Notes: generated by a model from the letters alone, not told the origin. 64,000 nt of DNA from Candidatus Thermochlorobacteriaceae bacterium (GCA_029263855.1 JAJUFC010000009.1:1-64000); one strand, 5' to 3'. Shown: positions 17,404 through 26,472, numbered from the stretch's first letter. A program made the numbers and translations.

Positions 17404-17844
17404 ATGAAGCAAGCGTGTTGGGTTTTAATGGCAAGCGTTGCGATTTCAGGTTGCGCGATTGCCGAGAGCGTTAGGCAACCGCGCCCGATGCGAATTGAGT
17501 GCGCGGGCAAAAGCAAATTAGACCGATTCGAATTGCTCAAAGCCGCGCTTGAAAAAAACGCCTTTCGACTCACGAGCGAAAACTTTGACGAAGGAAAACT
17601 CACCGCCGCGCGATTTCCCGCGCCCGTCTTCTTGGGCGACCAAACGATGTTTCAAGGCGGATTGCATCTCATCGGCGAAGTGGACTCCGTGTCAATCACG
17701 ATTTACCTCTACAAAGCGATGGACGCAGACAAAGAAAATCCGAAGTTGGAAGTGAGTTACGACGAAAAAAATTCATCGCTCTACGTGAAACCGTTTTTTC
17801 AGCAACTTCTCATCGACTTGCGAAAAAATTGCATGGGCGAATAA
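17404..17844 (+). CDS. Predicted lipoprotein, tandem paralog copy 2
   Basis: A 146-residue protein starting MKQACWVLMASVAISGCAIAES, with lipobox ISGC. The mature domain aligns by eye with the preceding gene (see the shared EC, LE.N.F, and A.R.P blocks) but is clearly diverged. An in-frame upstream ATG (17314) lies inside copy 1 and would bury the signal peptide, so the ATG at 17404 is preferred. It is separated from copy 1 by a terminator-like hairpin. Function unknown; it may have been retained as a differently regulated variant. Confidence 0.75.
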   Translation: MKQACWVLMASVAISGCAIAESVRQPRPMRIECAGKSKLDRFELLKAALEKNAFRLTSENFDEGKLTAARFPAPVFLGDQTMFQGGLHLIGEVDSVSITIYLYKAMDADKENPKLEVSYDEKNSSLYVKPFFQQLLIDLRKNCMGE

Positions 17845-17936
17845 GTCGTTTTCATACTTTTTTGAACTCTCTCTGAACGTCTATAACTTTCTGCCAATTA
17901 ACATTTCTTCCAATTCAAAACAGAGGAGTTCCATCT

Positions 17937-19826
17937 ATGTCGTCTATTGAAACGCTCACCGCTGAACGTCGCATCATTACTCCGCCTGATTTCCTTCGTC
18001 AAAACGCTTTAATTCAAGACTACGACGCGCTCTATCGATACAGCATTTCTGCACCTGAAAAATTTTGGGAAGGCGTCGCCAATGAACTCTGGTGGCAAGA
18101 AAAGTGGCATACCGTCTTGAAGTTCGACCCGCCGCATCACGAATGGTTTATCGGCGGCAAAACCAACATCACCATCAACGCGCTCGACCGCAACGTCAAT
18201 AGCCATCGGCGCAATAAAGTCGCGCTGATTTGGACGACGGAAAGCGGCAAGGAAGTCGTGGTTACTTACGACCGCCTCTTGCGGCGCGTCTCGCAAGTCG
18301 CCAACGCGCTGAAAAGCGCAGGCGTTAAAAAAGGCGACCGCGTGATTATCTATATGCCGCTCACGGTAGAAGGCATTTACGCGATGCTGGCGTGCGCGCG
18401 CATCGGCGCGATTCACTCCGTCGTTTATGCGGGAATGGGCGTGGGCGCGCTCAAAACGCGCATTGAGGATTGCCGCGCCAAAGTCGTCTTCTGCGCCGAC
18501 GTAACCTATCGCGCAGGCAAGACCGTCAACCTTAAAAGCATCGTCGATGAAGCCGTGCGCGATATCGAGTTCATCGAGAAAATCGTCGTCTTGCGTCGTC
18601 AAGAGCCAAAAGAGGAACTCACCTCGTCGCGCGAAGTCGATTTCTTTGAGTTCATTGAGCATCAGCCGCAGCATTGCGAGGCGGAAATCGTCGATGCCGA
18701 ACATCCGCTCTTCATTCTTTACACCAGTGGCACGACGGGCAAACCCAAAGGCGTGGTGCATGTTCACGGCGGCTATATGGTCGGCACATACTACCTTTCA
18801 CGCGCCTTTTACGACATCAAAGAAACCGACATTTTTTGGTCGACTTCCGACATCGGCTGGATTGTCGGGCATAGTTACATCGTCTACGGTCCGCTTCTCA
18901 ACGGCGCAACCGTGCTCGCGCGCGAAGGCGCGGTTGACTATCCGCACCCCGGCATCGTGTGGCAGACGGTCGAGCGGCACGGCGTGAATTTGATGTTCAC
19001 CGCGCCAACGGCGATTCGGCTATTTATGAAATACGGCGCGGAACACGTCAGGAAGTTCGACGCGAGTTCGCTGCGCTTAATTGCGTGCGCGGGCGAGCCG
19101 CTCAATCCCGAAGCGCATCAATGGGCGCAAGATGTGATTTTGGGCGAGCGCGGATTCGTGGTCGATAATTGGTGGCAAACGGAAATCGCCTCGCCCGTGA
19201 TTGGCACGCTCCCCGCGTTCAACGCCAAACTCGGCAAAGCAGGCAAATCTATGCCGACGGTGATTGCCGACGTCGTAGCGCCCGACGGCAAACCCGTTGC
19301 GCCGAACCAAGGCGGACTTTTGATTTTGCGCCGACCGCTCCCGTATATGATGCGCACCGTTTGGGGCGATGATGAGCGATACAAGAAATACTGGGAAGAT
19401 TTTGAGGGCTGTTACACGTCGGGCGATGTGGCGTTTTACGATGAAGACGGCTACATCTGCGTTTTGGGCAGAGCCGATGACGTGATGAACGTGGCGGGGC
19501 ATCGCATTGGCACGGCGGAAGTGGAAAGCGCGTTCATTACGCATGCCGCTGTTGCAGAAGCCGCCGTTGTCGGATTGCCTGACGACATCAAAGGCGAGCG
19601 CATTAAAGCATTTATCGTTGTGAAGGCAGGACATGAAGCCACCGAAAATCTGAAAAACGTCTTGCGCGACCACGTGCGCCGCGAACTCGGTCCAATCGCT
19701 ACACCCAGCGAGATTGAGTTCCGAAACACTTTGCCGAAAACTCGTAGCGGAAAAATCGTCCGACGCCTTCTCAAAGCCGAAGCATTAGGTCAAGACGCAG
19801 GCGACCTCTCGACGCTTGCAGATTAA
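17937..19826 (+). CDS. acs: Acetyl-CoA (or propionyl-CoA) synthetase, AMP-forming
   Basis: A 629-residue ANL-superfamily ligase that activates a short-chain acid to its CoA thioester via an acyl-AMP. Motifs: the N-terminal Acs domain, the phosphate loop Y262-TSGTTGKPKG, the SDIGWIVGHSYIVYGPL block, the acyl-pocket NWWQTE, and the C-terminal PKTRSGK with K606 as the conserved acetylatable lysine. The sequence after WWQTE (IASPVIG) departs from the usual acetate-specific TGG, so propionate is possible. A strong Shine-Dalgarno GAGGAG precedes the start. It stands alone after the lipoprotein cluster and converges on alanine dehydrogenase. Confidence 0.9.
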   Translation: MSSIETLTAERRIITPPDFLRQNALIQDYDALYRYSISAPEKFWEGVANELWWQEKWHTVLKFDPPHHEWFIGGKTNITINALDRNVNSHRRNKVALIWTTESGKEVVVTYDRLLRRVSQVANALKSAGVKKGDRVIIYMPLTVEGIYAMLACARIGAIHSVVYAGMGVGALKTRIEDCRAKVVFCADVTYRAGKTVNLKSIVDEAVRDIEFIEKIVVLRRQEPKEELTSSREVDFFEFIEHQPQHCEAEIVDAEHPLFILYTSGTTGKPKGVVHVHGGYMVGTYYLSRAFYDIKETDIFWSTSDIGWIVGHSYIVYGPLLNGATVLAREGAVDYPHPGIVWQTVERHGVNLMFTAPTAIRLFMKYGAEHVRKFDASSLRLIACAGEPLNPEAHQWAQDVILGERGFVVDNWWQTEIASPVIGTLPAFNAKLGKAGKSMPTVIADVVAPDGKPVAPNQGGLLILRRPLPYMMRTVWGDDERYKKYWEDFEGCYTSGDVAFYDEDGYICVLGRADDVMNVAGHRIGTAEVESAFITHAAVAEAAVVGLPDDIKGERIKAFIVVKAGHEATENLKNVLRDHVRRELGPIATPSEIEFRNTLPKTRSGKIVRRLLKAEALGQDAGDLSTLAD

Positions 19827-19902
19827 GCGTCGGCGCAACACCTGAAACAAAGCGCAACTGCGAAGATGTCCAAAGAGTCAAGCATGCGTGCATCGTTTAG
19901 TA

Positions 19903-21126
19903 TCAGAGGTCGGTTGCAAGCAACATTTGAATCTCGCGGAAGGTGAGCCCTGAAAGGTCGGAGAGGACTTTTTTCGTGAGATAGCCTTTGTAGGCATAAG
20001 CCCCGTTTCGCAGGCTGGTGCTTTTCCAAAGTGCATCGGAGGCACTGGCATATTGCCCAATTTTAATGATGAACGGAATGAGTGCGTTTGTGAGCGCATA
20101 TGAAGCCGTTCGTGCAACAGCGGAAGGCATATTGGGGACGCAATAATGCGTTACGCCATATTTAACGAACACAGGCTCGGAGTGCGAGGTTCGACGGCTG
20201 GTTTCAAAACACCCACCTTGGTCGATAGACACATCGATAATCACCGAGCCTTTGTGCATGGTCATGACGGTTTCCTCGCTGACAAGTGGTTTCATGACTT
20301 TTCCGCGTGGATTCATTGCGCCAATCATCACGTCGGCGACTTTGGCGGCTTTGGATATGTAATGGTCGTTGGCGATAGCTGTGGTTACACGACGATTGAA
20401 GATGGTCTCGAATCGGCGCAATCGATTGAGTTCTTTATCAATCACCATCACATGCGCGCCGAGACCAAGTGCGGCTTGCGTAGCATAATGCCCGACTGTG
20501 CCCGCCCCGAGAATGACGACCGTTGCGGGCGGAACGCCTGCACAGCCGCCAAGAATAATGCCTCTGCCGCCATTACCGGTCTCCAAATACTTTGCGGCGG
20601 TTTGAACTGCAAGCGCGCCCGCGATTTCACTCATGGAGCGCACAACAGGCAACTCGCCGTCTCGCGTCTCAATAAACTCAAATGCGAGCGCGGTGATGCC
20701 TTTGCGCAGAATGTTCTCAATCAACTCTGTTTTAAGGCTACCGAGATGAAGGGCAGAAATCAGCATTTGATCGCGCTGCAGAAGGTCGTATTCGCTTGGA
20801 AGCGGCGGCGCGATTTTCACAATAAGGTTCGATTTTTTATAGACCTCTTCTGCGGAGCCGACGACAATCGCGCCCGCCTCGATATACTCCTCATTTGTAA
20901 AATTGCAATGCATGCCCGCGTCTCTCTCAACGGTAATGCTGTGCCCCTGCTGAGCGATAATTTTCACGCCTGACGGCGCGAGCGCGACGCGCTTTTCATC
21001 GTTGATGATTTCTTTCGGAACGCCCAAATCGATGTGCATCTTTTTTTCGCTTTTCATCACGATGCGCTCGAGGGTTTCAAGCCCTACATCGAACTCTTGG
21101 TATCCGAAATCGCTGGTGTATGCCAT
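19903..21126 (-). CDS. ald: Alanine dehydrogenase
   Basis: Interconverts L-alanine and pyruvate plus ammonia with NAD. The 407-residue protein has the catalytic N-terminal domain starting IGVPKE-like (here LGVPKEIINDEKRVALAP), the Rossmann motif GAGTVG, and the family signature DVSIDQGGCFETSRRTSH. The C-terminal residues rejoin the catalytic domain. About 33 extra residues precede the usual N-terminus; an internal ATG about 24 or 30 codons in would give the normal length, so the start is uncertain. It is downstream of sdhB on the same strand, separated by 136 bp with a hairpin, so it is probably a separate unit. Confidence 0.92.
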   Translation of the reverse strand: MAYTSDFGYQEFDVGLETLERIVMKSEKKMHIDLGVPKEIINDEKRVALAPSGVKIIAQQGHSITVERDAGMHCNFTNEEYIEAGAIVVGSAEEVYKKSNLIVKIAPPLPSEYDLLQRDQMLISALHLGSLKTELIENILRKGITALAFEFIETRDGELPVVRSMSEIAGALAVQTAAKYLETGNGGRGIILGGCAGVPPATVVILGAGTVGHYATQAALGLGAHVMVIDKELNRLRRFETIFNRRVTTAIANDHYISKAAKVADVMIGAMNPRGKVMKPLVSEETVMTMHKGSVIIDVSIDQGGCFETSRRTSHSEPVFVKYGVTHYCVPNMPSAVARTASYALTNALIPFIIKIGQYASASDALWKSTSLRNGAYAYKGYLTKKVLSDLSGLTFREIQMLLATDL

Positions 21127-21233
21127 TGTGGTTTTAAGTTGATAGATATCGAAATCGAAGTAAAAAAGACTACCAGAGGCAACTAAACTCCGATAGCCTT
21201 CATTACACTTGAACTTCCGTTTTTTATCCGTCC

Positions 21234-21253
21234 ACGCGATACTTGTGTCGCGT
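21234..21253 (-). terminator. Hairpin between sdhB and ald
   Basis: ACGCGA (21234-21239) pairs perfectly with TCGCGT (21248-21253). It is 10 bp past the sdhB stop, but only a short A/T tract follows rather than a clean T-run when read leftward, so terminator function is tentative. Confidence 0.3.
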
Positions 21254-21262
21254 CAACTCGGG

Positions 21263-21964
21263 TTAGTATTGTTCGCTGACCACTTTTCGCTTTAACGCGG
21301 AAATGTGTTTGGTAATATCAATTTCTTTTGGGCAGGCTTGAACACAGTTGAAGATGGTGTAACACTTCCATAACCCCTTGTTGTTGTCAATAATGCGAAG
21401 GCGTTGGTCGGCGGCTTGGTCGCGGCTGTCGAAGATGAATCGGTAGGCTTTCAGAAGTGCGGCAGGACCCAGATACTCCTCATCGCTCCAAGTCGAGGGG
21501 CATGAAAATGTGCATGCGCCGCACAAAATACAGCGTGTTGATTCTTCAATGATTTCTTGGTCTTTTGCACTTTGATAGCGTTCTGTTTCGGGCGGTGGCT
21601 CGTCGTTGCAAAGATACGGCATGATGGTCTCGTAATTCTTCCAAAACCGCGTCATATCAATGACGAGGTCTTTAACGACCGATGCACCCGGAACAGGTTC
21701 AATTTTTAGCTTTGTTGTTTTCAAATCTTTCACGAGGGTTACGCACGCGAGCCGATTTTCGCCGTTAATCATCATCGCATCGCTACCACAAACGCCATGA
21801 GCGCACGATTTGCGGTAGGTGAGCGTGCCGTCTTGCTCCCACTTGATTTTATTGAGCACATCAAGGACGCGCTCCATCGGGTCTGCCTCAACTTTGTAGG
21901 TTTCCCAACGGGGCGCGCTGTCTTTCTCAGGATTAAACCGCTTAAGCGTTACTTCCAACTGCAT
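21263..21964 (-). CDS. sdhB: Succinate dehydrogenase/fumarate reductase iron-sulfur subunit
   Basis: This 233-residue protein relays electrons between the flavin subunit and the quinone site. All three cluster motifs are visible. [2Fe-2S]: C54, C59, D62 (the CGSD form) and C74. [4Fe-4S]: C145, C148, C151, plus C211. [3Fe-4S]: C155, C201 and C207. The flavoprotein and membrane subunits are not next to it, which is unusual since sdh genes normally cluster. Instead it lies 26 bp behind the chlorosome-type ferredoxin gene on the same strand and is probably co-transcribed with it. Confidence 0.94.
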   Translation of the reverse strand: MQLEVTLKRFNPEKDSAPRWETYKVEADPMERVLDVLNKIKWEQDGTLTYRKSCAHGVCGSDAMMINGENRLACVTLVKDLKTTKLKIEPVPGASVVKDLVIDMTRFWKNYETIMPYLCNDEPPPETERYQSAKDQEIIEESTRCILCGACTFSCPSTWSDEEYLGPAALLKAYRFIFDSRDQAADQRLRIIDNNKGLWKCYTIFNCVQACPKEIDITKHISALKRKVVSEQY

Positions 21965-21990
21965 ACTACAAAACTACCTTTCTTTTGTGA

Positions 21991-22803
21991 TTAGCCTTTT
22001 TTGATTTCAACTTTTACAGGCGTTACTTCTTGTGCTTGCGCCGTTGAGCCTGTGCTTTGCGTCGCGCTTCCAATCACTTTCGATACCGTGTCGGTTAATC
22101 CTTTGACGACATCTGATACGCTATTGACGACAGGTTCAAGCGATTTGTTCAAGTCACCTGACGAGACAGAGTTGCCGATATTTTTAAGTAAATCTCCCGT
22201 GCTGTTGATGACGGGTTCAAGTCCTTTGCTTAAATCGCCCGCAATTTTCGGAAGATTGTTCGCCACGTCGGTTACAATTTGATTGATTTCAGGGAAGCGT
22301 TCATTGGCGGCGTTGATGGTATCGCTGACGGCTTGGAGGGTCAATTTTCCGTCAATTATGCGCTGAATCACATTCACGCTGACCATCGGCACGGCGGCAA
22401 GGTGCGACAGCGTTTCTATTCCGAGCCAAGTAAAAAATTCTCCGACATAGCCTTGTGGATGCGTTGAGGGTTCTTTGGGTTGTTCTTTGAAGGCACGATT
22501 GAACACGTGTCGTGCTTTTTCTGCACGGGTCAGCACTTTTACGGGCTTATCGGCAGTGAAACGACATTGGCATGCAAGGCGATGTCCGTTTTGTTGTTTT
22601 TCCGCCGTTAGCCATGCTTTTTCTACGTCGTTCATCGGCGAGAGTGCGTCCATTCCGCTTTCTACAATTACTTCACAGGTTTGGCATAAGCCATTTCCGC
22701 CGCACGCATAGCCGATGTGCGCTTTGTTTTTGCGAGCGACGGCTAAAAGCGATTCATCAACAAAAGCATCGTACGTTTGCCCGTTCATTTCGATTTTTGG
22801 CAT
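21991..22803 (-). CDS. Ferredoxin-domain protein resembling chlorosome envelope proteins CsmI/CsmJ/CsmX
   Basis: A 270-residue protein. Residues 1-90 are a plant/adrenodoxin-like [2Fe-2S] domain with C34-x5-C40-x2-C43 and C78 (C80 is also close by). The layout IGYACGGNGLCQTC ... LSPMNDVEKAW ... RLACQC ... VKVLTRAEKARHVF follows the pattern I recall for the iron-sulfur chlorosome proteins of green sulfur bacteria, which pass electrons at the chlorosome envelope. Residues 115-160 are hydrophobic/amphipathic. Residues 191-213 and 218-240 are a duplicated amphipathic helix (LSKGLEPVINS / LNKSLEPVVNS). If correct, the organism is phototrophic. Alternative: a ferredoxin dedicated to the neighbouring SdhB. 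The family link is from memory, not a search. Confidence 0.65.
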   Translation of the reverse strand: MPKIEMNGQTYDAFVDESLLAVARKNKAHIGYACGGNGLCQTCEVIVESGMDALSPMNDVEKAWLTAEKQQNGHRLACQCRFTADKPVKVLTRAEKARHVFNRAFKEQPKEPSTHPQGYVGEFFTWLGIETLSHLAAVPMVSVNVIQRIIDGKLTLQAVSDTINAANERFPEINQIVTDVANNLPKIAGDLSKGLEPVINSTGDLLKNIGNSVSSGDLNKSLEPVVNSVSDVVKGLTDTVSKVIGSATQSTGSTAQAQEVTPVKVEIKKG

Positions 22804-22967
22804 CGGAGTGTGTGTTTAAGGTTTGTGATTAGCACTAATGAATCGGCACTACTTGTTGTGTTAATACTTGTTGTTTAAAGTCGTTAGCAACTTAAAAAAA
22901 TTCCTTTGCTTTCCAAAAATGAACGACATTGGGTTACACGCTTCTCTCTCGGCGCGAGTTTTGAGAG

Positions 22968-23312
22968 TTAGGCGGATTTTTTTCTGCGCACGGTTTCAAT
23001 CGTTTCGCGGTGCGCCTCTCCCCATCGGCACATTTGGCGCAGGATAGGCTGCAAGGTTTTTCCATACATTGTGAGCGAATACTCCACACGCGGCGGCACC
23101 TCGGCAAAGACTTTTCTCGATACCACGCCGTCTTGCTCAAGCTCTCGAAGTTGCTGTGTGAGCATTTTTTGCGTGATGTTCGGAATGCGCCGTTTCAACT
23201 CGCCAAAACGCTGATAGCCCTCCGACAAATGCCATAGAATTGCGGGCTTCCACTTTCCACCGATGACTTTCAAGGTCAAACTCACCGGACAAAACACTTG
23301 TTCTTTTGCCAT
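22968..23312 (-). CDS. HxlR-family winged-helix transcriptional regulator
   Basis: A 114-residue protein with the HxlR signature: [22 protein letters not shown], with an N-terminal Cys (C8), and the winged helix [29 protein letters not shown]. Members bind as dimers, and some sense electrophiles or oxidants through the N-terminal Cys. It is transcribed divergently from the HtrA-like protease gene, whose promoter region carries repeated CCTACTT elements. Control of that pair is therefore the simplest inference. Confidence 0.9.
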   Translation of the reverse strand: MAKEQVFCPVSLTLKVIGGKWKPAILWHLSEGYQRFGELKRRIPNITQKMLTQQLRELEQDGVVSRKVFAEVPPRVEYSLTMYGKTLQPILRQMCRWGEAHRETIETVRRKKSA

Positions 23313-23420
23313 TGATAGTATTGTTTTGGTAACTACCCTACTTTGAAGTGCCTACTTGACAAGATAATACTTATCGCCTACATTGCGTTGTCATTAACCA
23401 ATTTAGAAAGGACAAGCACT
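23313..23420. promoter_or_regulatory. Divergent control region with CCTACTT direct repeats
   Basis: CCTACTT occurs at 23337-23343 and 23351-23357, 14 bp apart. The second copy overlaps a possible -35 box TTGACA (23356-23361) that is followed, after 17 bp, by TACATT. The placement would let the HxlR protein block the protease promoter. The Shine-Dalgarno AAAGGA precedes the protease start. Confidence 0.4.
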
Positions 23421-24440
23421 ATGCGTTTTCTCGACTTGATTTCTTCCGACGTTGCCACTCCTGCCTCGCAAGCCTTTGGGCAAGAGCACGACGATGTGCT
23501 TCTCGATGCTTATTCGAAAGCCGTCGTCAAAGTGGTGGAGAGCGTCTCGCCGTCGGTCGTGTTTATTGAAGCCACGAAGAGCATGAAAAATCGGCGCGGC
23601 GAGCGGCTTGAGCGCGTCGGCTCTGGGTCAGGATTTATCTTCACGCCCGATGGGTTCATTCTTACCAACAGCCACGTGGTTAATTCAACTTCACGGCTCA
23701 CCGTCATTCTGCAAAGCGGTGCACGATATGAGGCAGATATTATCGGCGACGACCCCAGCACCGATTTAGCCGTTCTCAAAATCAGCACCCAAGAATCCCT
23801 TCCTGCGGCAACCTTTGCCGATTCTTCCGCGCTTCGCGTTGGGCAAGTGGCAGTTGCGATTGGAAATCCTCTTGGTTTTCAGGCAACCGTTACGGCGGGG
23901 GTTATCAGCGCGTTGGGTCGCTCGCTCCGCACCGACAGCGGACGCTTAATTGACGATGTCATTCAAACCGATGCCGCCTTAAATCCGGGCAACAGCGGCG
24001 GTCCGCTCGTCAACTCGGCGGGCGAAGTGATTGGCGTTAATACCGCTGTCATTCGCATAGCACAAGGGATATGCTTTGCGATTGCCAGCAACACTTCAAA
24101 ATGGGTGGCGGCAAAACTCATTCGCGACGGGAAAATTTCCAGAGGCTATTTGGGAATCGGCGCGCAGAACATTCGTCTGCCGAAACTCATCGCGCGTAAC
24201 CTTGAACGCGCTTCGGAGCGTGCTTTGCTCATCACCAACATTGAGCCAAACAGTCCTGCCGCACGCGCAAACCTGACCAGCGGCGACATCTTGCTCCGCT
24301 TCGACGGCGAAGAAATTTCAGGCATTGACGACTTGCATCGTATCTTGACTGAACATCGAATCGGCGTTCCAATCAAAGCCAGCATCTTGCGACGCACCGA
24401 CTTGTTGCGCGTTGAAATTACGCCCGAAGAAAAGCGGTGA
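23421..24440 (+). CDS. HtrA/DegP-like trypsin-fold serine protease with one PDZ domain
   Basis: A 339-residue protein. The trypsin-like domain (about 30-245) has the full triad: H85 in TNSHVV, D115 in TDLAVL and S192 in GNSGGPL. A single PDZ domain spans about 250-339 (YLGIGAQ ... LITNIEPNSPAARANL). The preferred start, MRFLDLISSD, lacks a signal peptide. A longer in-frame start at 23343 adds 26 residues that are hydrophobic (IILIAYIALSL) and could anchor the protein, but that region also holds the predicted regulatory repeats. Location, cytoplasm or membrane, is therefore unresolved. HtrA proteases degrade misfolded proteins; a partner was not identified. Confidence 0.88.
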   Translation: MRFLDLISSDVATPASQAFGQEHDDVLLDAYSKAVVKVVESVSPSVVFIEATKSMKNRRGERLERVGSGSGFIFTPDGFILTNSHVVNSTSRLTVILQSGARYEADIIGDDPSTDLAVLKISTQESLPAATFADSSALRVGQVAVAIGNPLGFQATVTAGVISALGRSLRTDSGRLIDDVIQTDAALNPGNSGGPLVNSAGEVIGVNTAVIRIAQGICFAIASNTSKWVAAKLIRDGKISRGYLGIGAQNIRLPKLIARNLERASERALLITNIEPNSPAARANLTSGDILLRFDGEEISGIDDLHRILTEHRIGVPIKASILRRTDLLRVEITPEEKR

Positions 24441-24465
24441 AGTTGAGGAGTCTATTTCAGGTGAA

Positions 24466-26388
24466 TTATTTTCCGAAAAATCTATCGTGCCACATCGACA
24501 CAACCAACAGCGACCACAAGTGTTTGCTCCGATTGGCTTTCCCATCTCGATGCTCCTCAAAAAGACGCTGGATAAACTTCTTGTGAAAGAGATTGCGCTT
24601 CATCAAACCTGAATTGAGAATTGTGTCTTCGGCAATCGGCGAGAGTTTGCCATTTCGTAGCCATTCTATTGCAGGCATGGCAAAGCCTTGTTTTTTTCGG
24701 TAAATGATGTTGTATGGAATAATGCCTTCCGCCGCTTTTTTCAAAATGTATTTCGGAACACCGTGTTTGATTCTCAGCGACTCGGGAATCTGCATGGCAA
24801 ACTCGACCAAGCGATGGTCTAAAAACGGCACACGCGCTTCAATCGAGACCGCCATCGACATTTTATCGACACGCATCAGAAGCAACTCCGCCAAGCGATG
24901 TTTATAGTCCGTGTAAATCATCTTTCGCAGGAAATCGGCACTCTCCGACGGCGGCACAAGCGTTTCAAATTGCTTGAAATAGCCTTCCGCAATCCTTGCC
25001 GATGAACGCACTTCGTTGTAAAAATGGCTGGTGCAGAGTTCGGCTTTTTGCTCTTCGGTGAAACTGACCGCGCCGCCGTAAAAGGTTGGCTCGTTGGCAA
25101 GGCTTCTTCGAGCATATTCGGAAAGAAGCGAAAACGGCTGAACGCGCCGCAGAAGCGGGTAAGACAGGGCTTTGAGCGCATCGGGCAAGAGCACGTCGTA
25201 ATAATTGTGAAACCAAAGTTCGCGCAGGTATTGCTGATAGCCTGCAAACGATTCGTCCGAGCCTTCGCCGACTTGCGCGACAATCGTTCCCGATTCGCGA
25301 CAGAGTTTGCTGACGAAGTAAAGCGGCACGCAAACGGGGTCGGCGTTTGGCTCGTCTTGATGCCAAACCATTTCGGGCAAAAAATCTATCGCGTCTTGCT
25401 CTGTGAGTAAAATTTCGTGATGATTGGTTTTGAACTGCTCTGCAACTTGACGAGCATAGCCGAGTTCGTTGTATTTCTCCAAATCCTTGAAGCCGACGCT
25501 GAACGTCTCGACGGGGCGCGTCATCAATTCGCTCATCAACGCGACGTTGAGCGAGGAATCAATCCCGCCCGAAAGCATCACGCCGAAAGGCACATCTGAC
25601 ATCATTCGAAGTTTGATAGCATCGCGTAGCAATCGTCGAATGTTCTCAATGCAAAAGGATTCCGAATAAAATTTTTCTTTCGGAAAAACTTCCGTGCGAT
25701 GATTCATTTCCCACCACTGTTGTTTCTTCATTTCACCGTTGCGATTGATAACGGCATAATGCCCTGCTTCTAACTTGTAAATGCCTTTGAAGAGCGATTC
25801 GCCCGGAGGCACGGCGTAAAGCGAGAGATAATCGTAGAGTGCCTGTGGATTGAGGTCGCGCGAAACAGAGGGGTGTTCAAGAATCGATTTAATTTCAGAG
25901 CCAAAGATAACCGCGCCGTTGGCAAAGGTGTAGTAAAGCGGTTTAATGCCAATTCTATCGCGAATCAAGATGAGTTCTTCTTTGCGCGAATCCCAAAGGG
26001 CAATCGCGAACATGCCGTAAAGTTTCTCGACAAAGTCAAGTCCGTATTCTTGATAGGCGTAAAGAATGGTTTCGGTGTCGGTGCGAGAGTTGTAGCGATA
26101 GCCTTTGGCTTCGAGGTCTTTGCGTAGGTCGAGATGATTGTAGACTTCGCCGTTAAAAACAATCCAAATTGAGCCGTCATGGTTGCCCATCGGTTGATGT
26201 CCCGCAGGGGAGAGGTCAATGATGGCAAGGCGACGGAAACCAAAGCCGAGCCGTTGGTCAGGGGAAATGTAGATGCCGTCGTCATCAGGTCCGCGATGGG
26301 CGATGACGCAGGTCATTTGTTTGAGAACTGTTTCGGAAACGAGGTTTGAGGGTTGGCTGTAATTAAAAACGCCTGTAATGCCGCACAT
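24466..26388 (-). CDS. asnB: Asparagine synthase (glutamine-hydrolysing)
   Basis: A 640-residue two-domain enzyme. The N-terminal class II glutamine amidotransferase has nucleophile C2 (MCGITGVF). The ATP-pyrophosphatase synthase domain has its P-loop SGGIDSS at 273-279. It makes asparagine from aspartate, ATP and glutamine. The length fits the AsnB form common near polysaccharide genes, so a role amidating a sugar or peptide cannot be excluded. It ends 25 bp from the convergent protease gene. The upstream gene is separated by a terminator-like hairpin, so it likely has its own promoter. Confidence 0.93.
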   Translation of the reverse strand: MCGITGVFNYSQPSNLVSETVLKQMTCVIAHRGPDDDGIYISPDQRLGFGFRRLAIIDLSPAGHQPMGNHDGSIWIVFNGEVYNHLDLRKDLEAKGYRYNSRTDTETILYAYQEYGLDFVEKLYGMFAIALWDSRKEELILIRDRIGIKPLYYTFANGAVIFGSEIKSILEHPSVSRDLNPQALYDYLSLYAVPPGESLFKGIYKLEAGHYAVINRNGEMKKQQWWEMNHRTEVFPKEKFYSESFCIENIRRLLRDAIKLRMMSDVPFGVMLSGGIDSSLNVALMSELMTRPVETFSVGFKDLEKYNELGYARQVAEQFKTNHHEILLTEQDAIDFLPEMVWHQDEPNADPVCVPLYFVSKLCRESGTIVAQVGEGSDESFAGYQQYLRELWFHNYYDVLLPDALKALSYPLLRRVQPFSLLSEYARRSLANEPTFYGGAVSFTEEQKAELCTSHFYNEVRSSARIAEGYFKQFETLVPPSESADFLRKMIYTDYKHRLAELLLMRVDKMSMAVSIEARVPFLDHRLVEFAMQIPESLRIKHGVPKYILKKAAEGIIPYNIIYRKKQGFAMPAIEWLRNGKLSPIAEDTILNSGLMKRNLFHKKFIQRLFEEHRDGKANRSKHLWSLLVVSMWHDRFFGK

Positions 26389-26450
26389 TGAATTTTGTGG
26401 TGGTTTTGTTGAAAAACTTGTTTTGAATCTAAATTTTCCTAAGATGAAAA

Positions 26451-26472
26451 GGACAGGTTTATCGCCTGCCCT
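26451..26472 (-). terminator. Terminator after the secreted BNR-repeat protein
   Basis: Read leftward, GGGCAGG and CCTGTCC form a 7-bp stem with one mismatch around CGATAAA, followed by TTTTCATCTT. It lies about 50 bp past the stop of the large secreted protein and before asnB. Confidence 0.55.
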
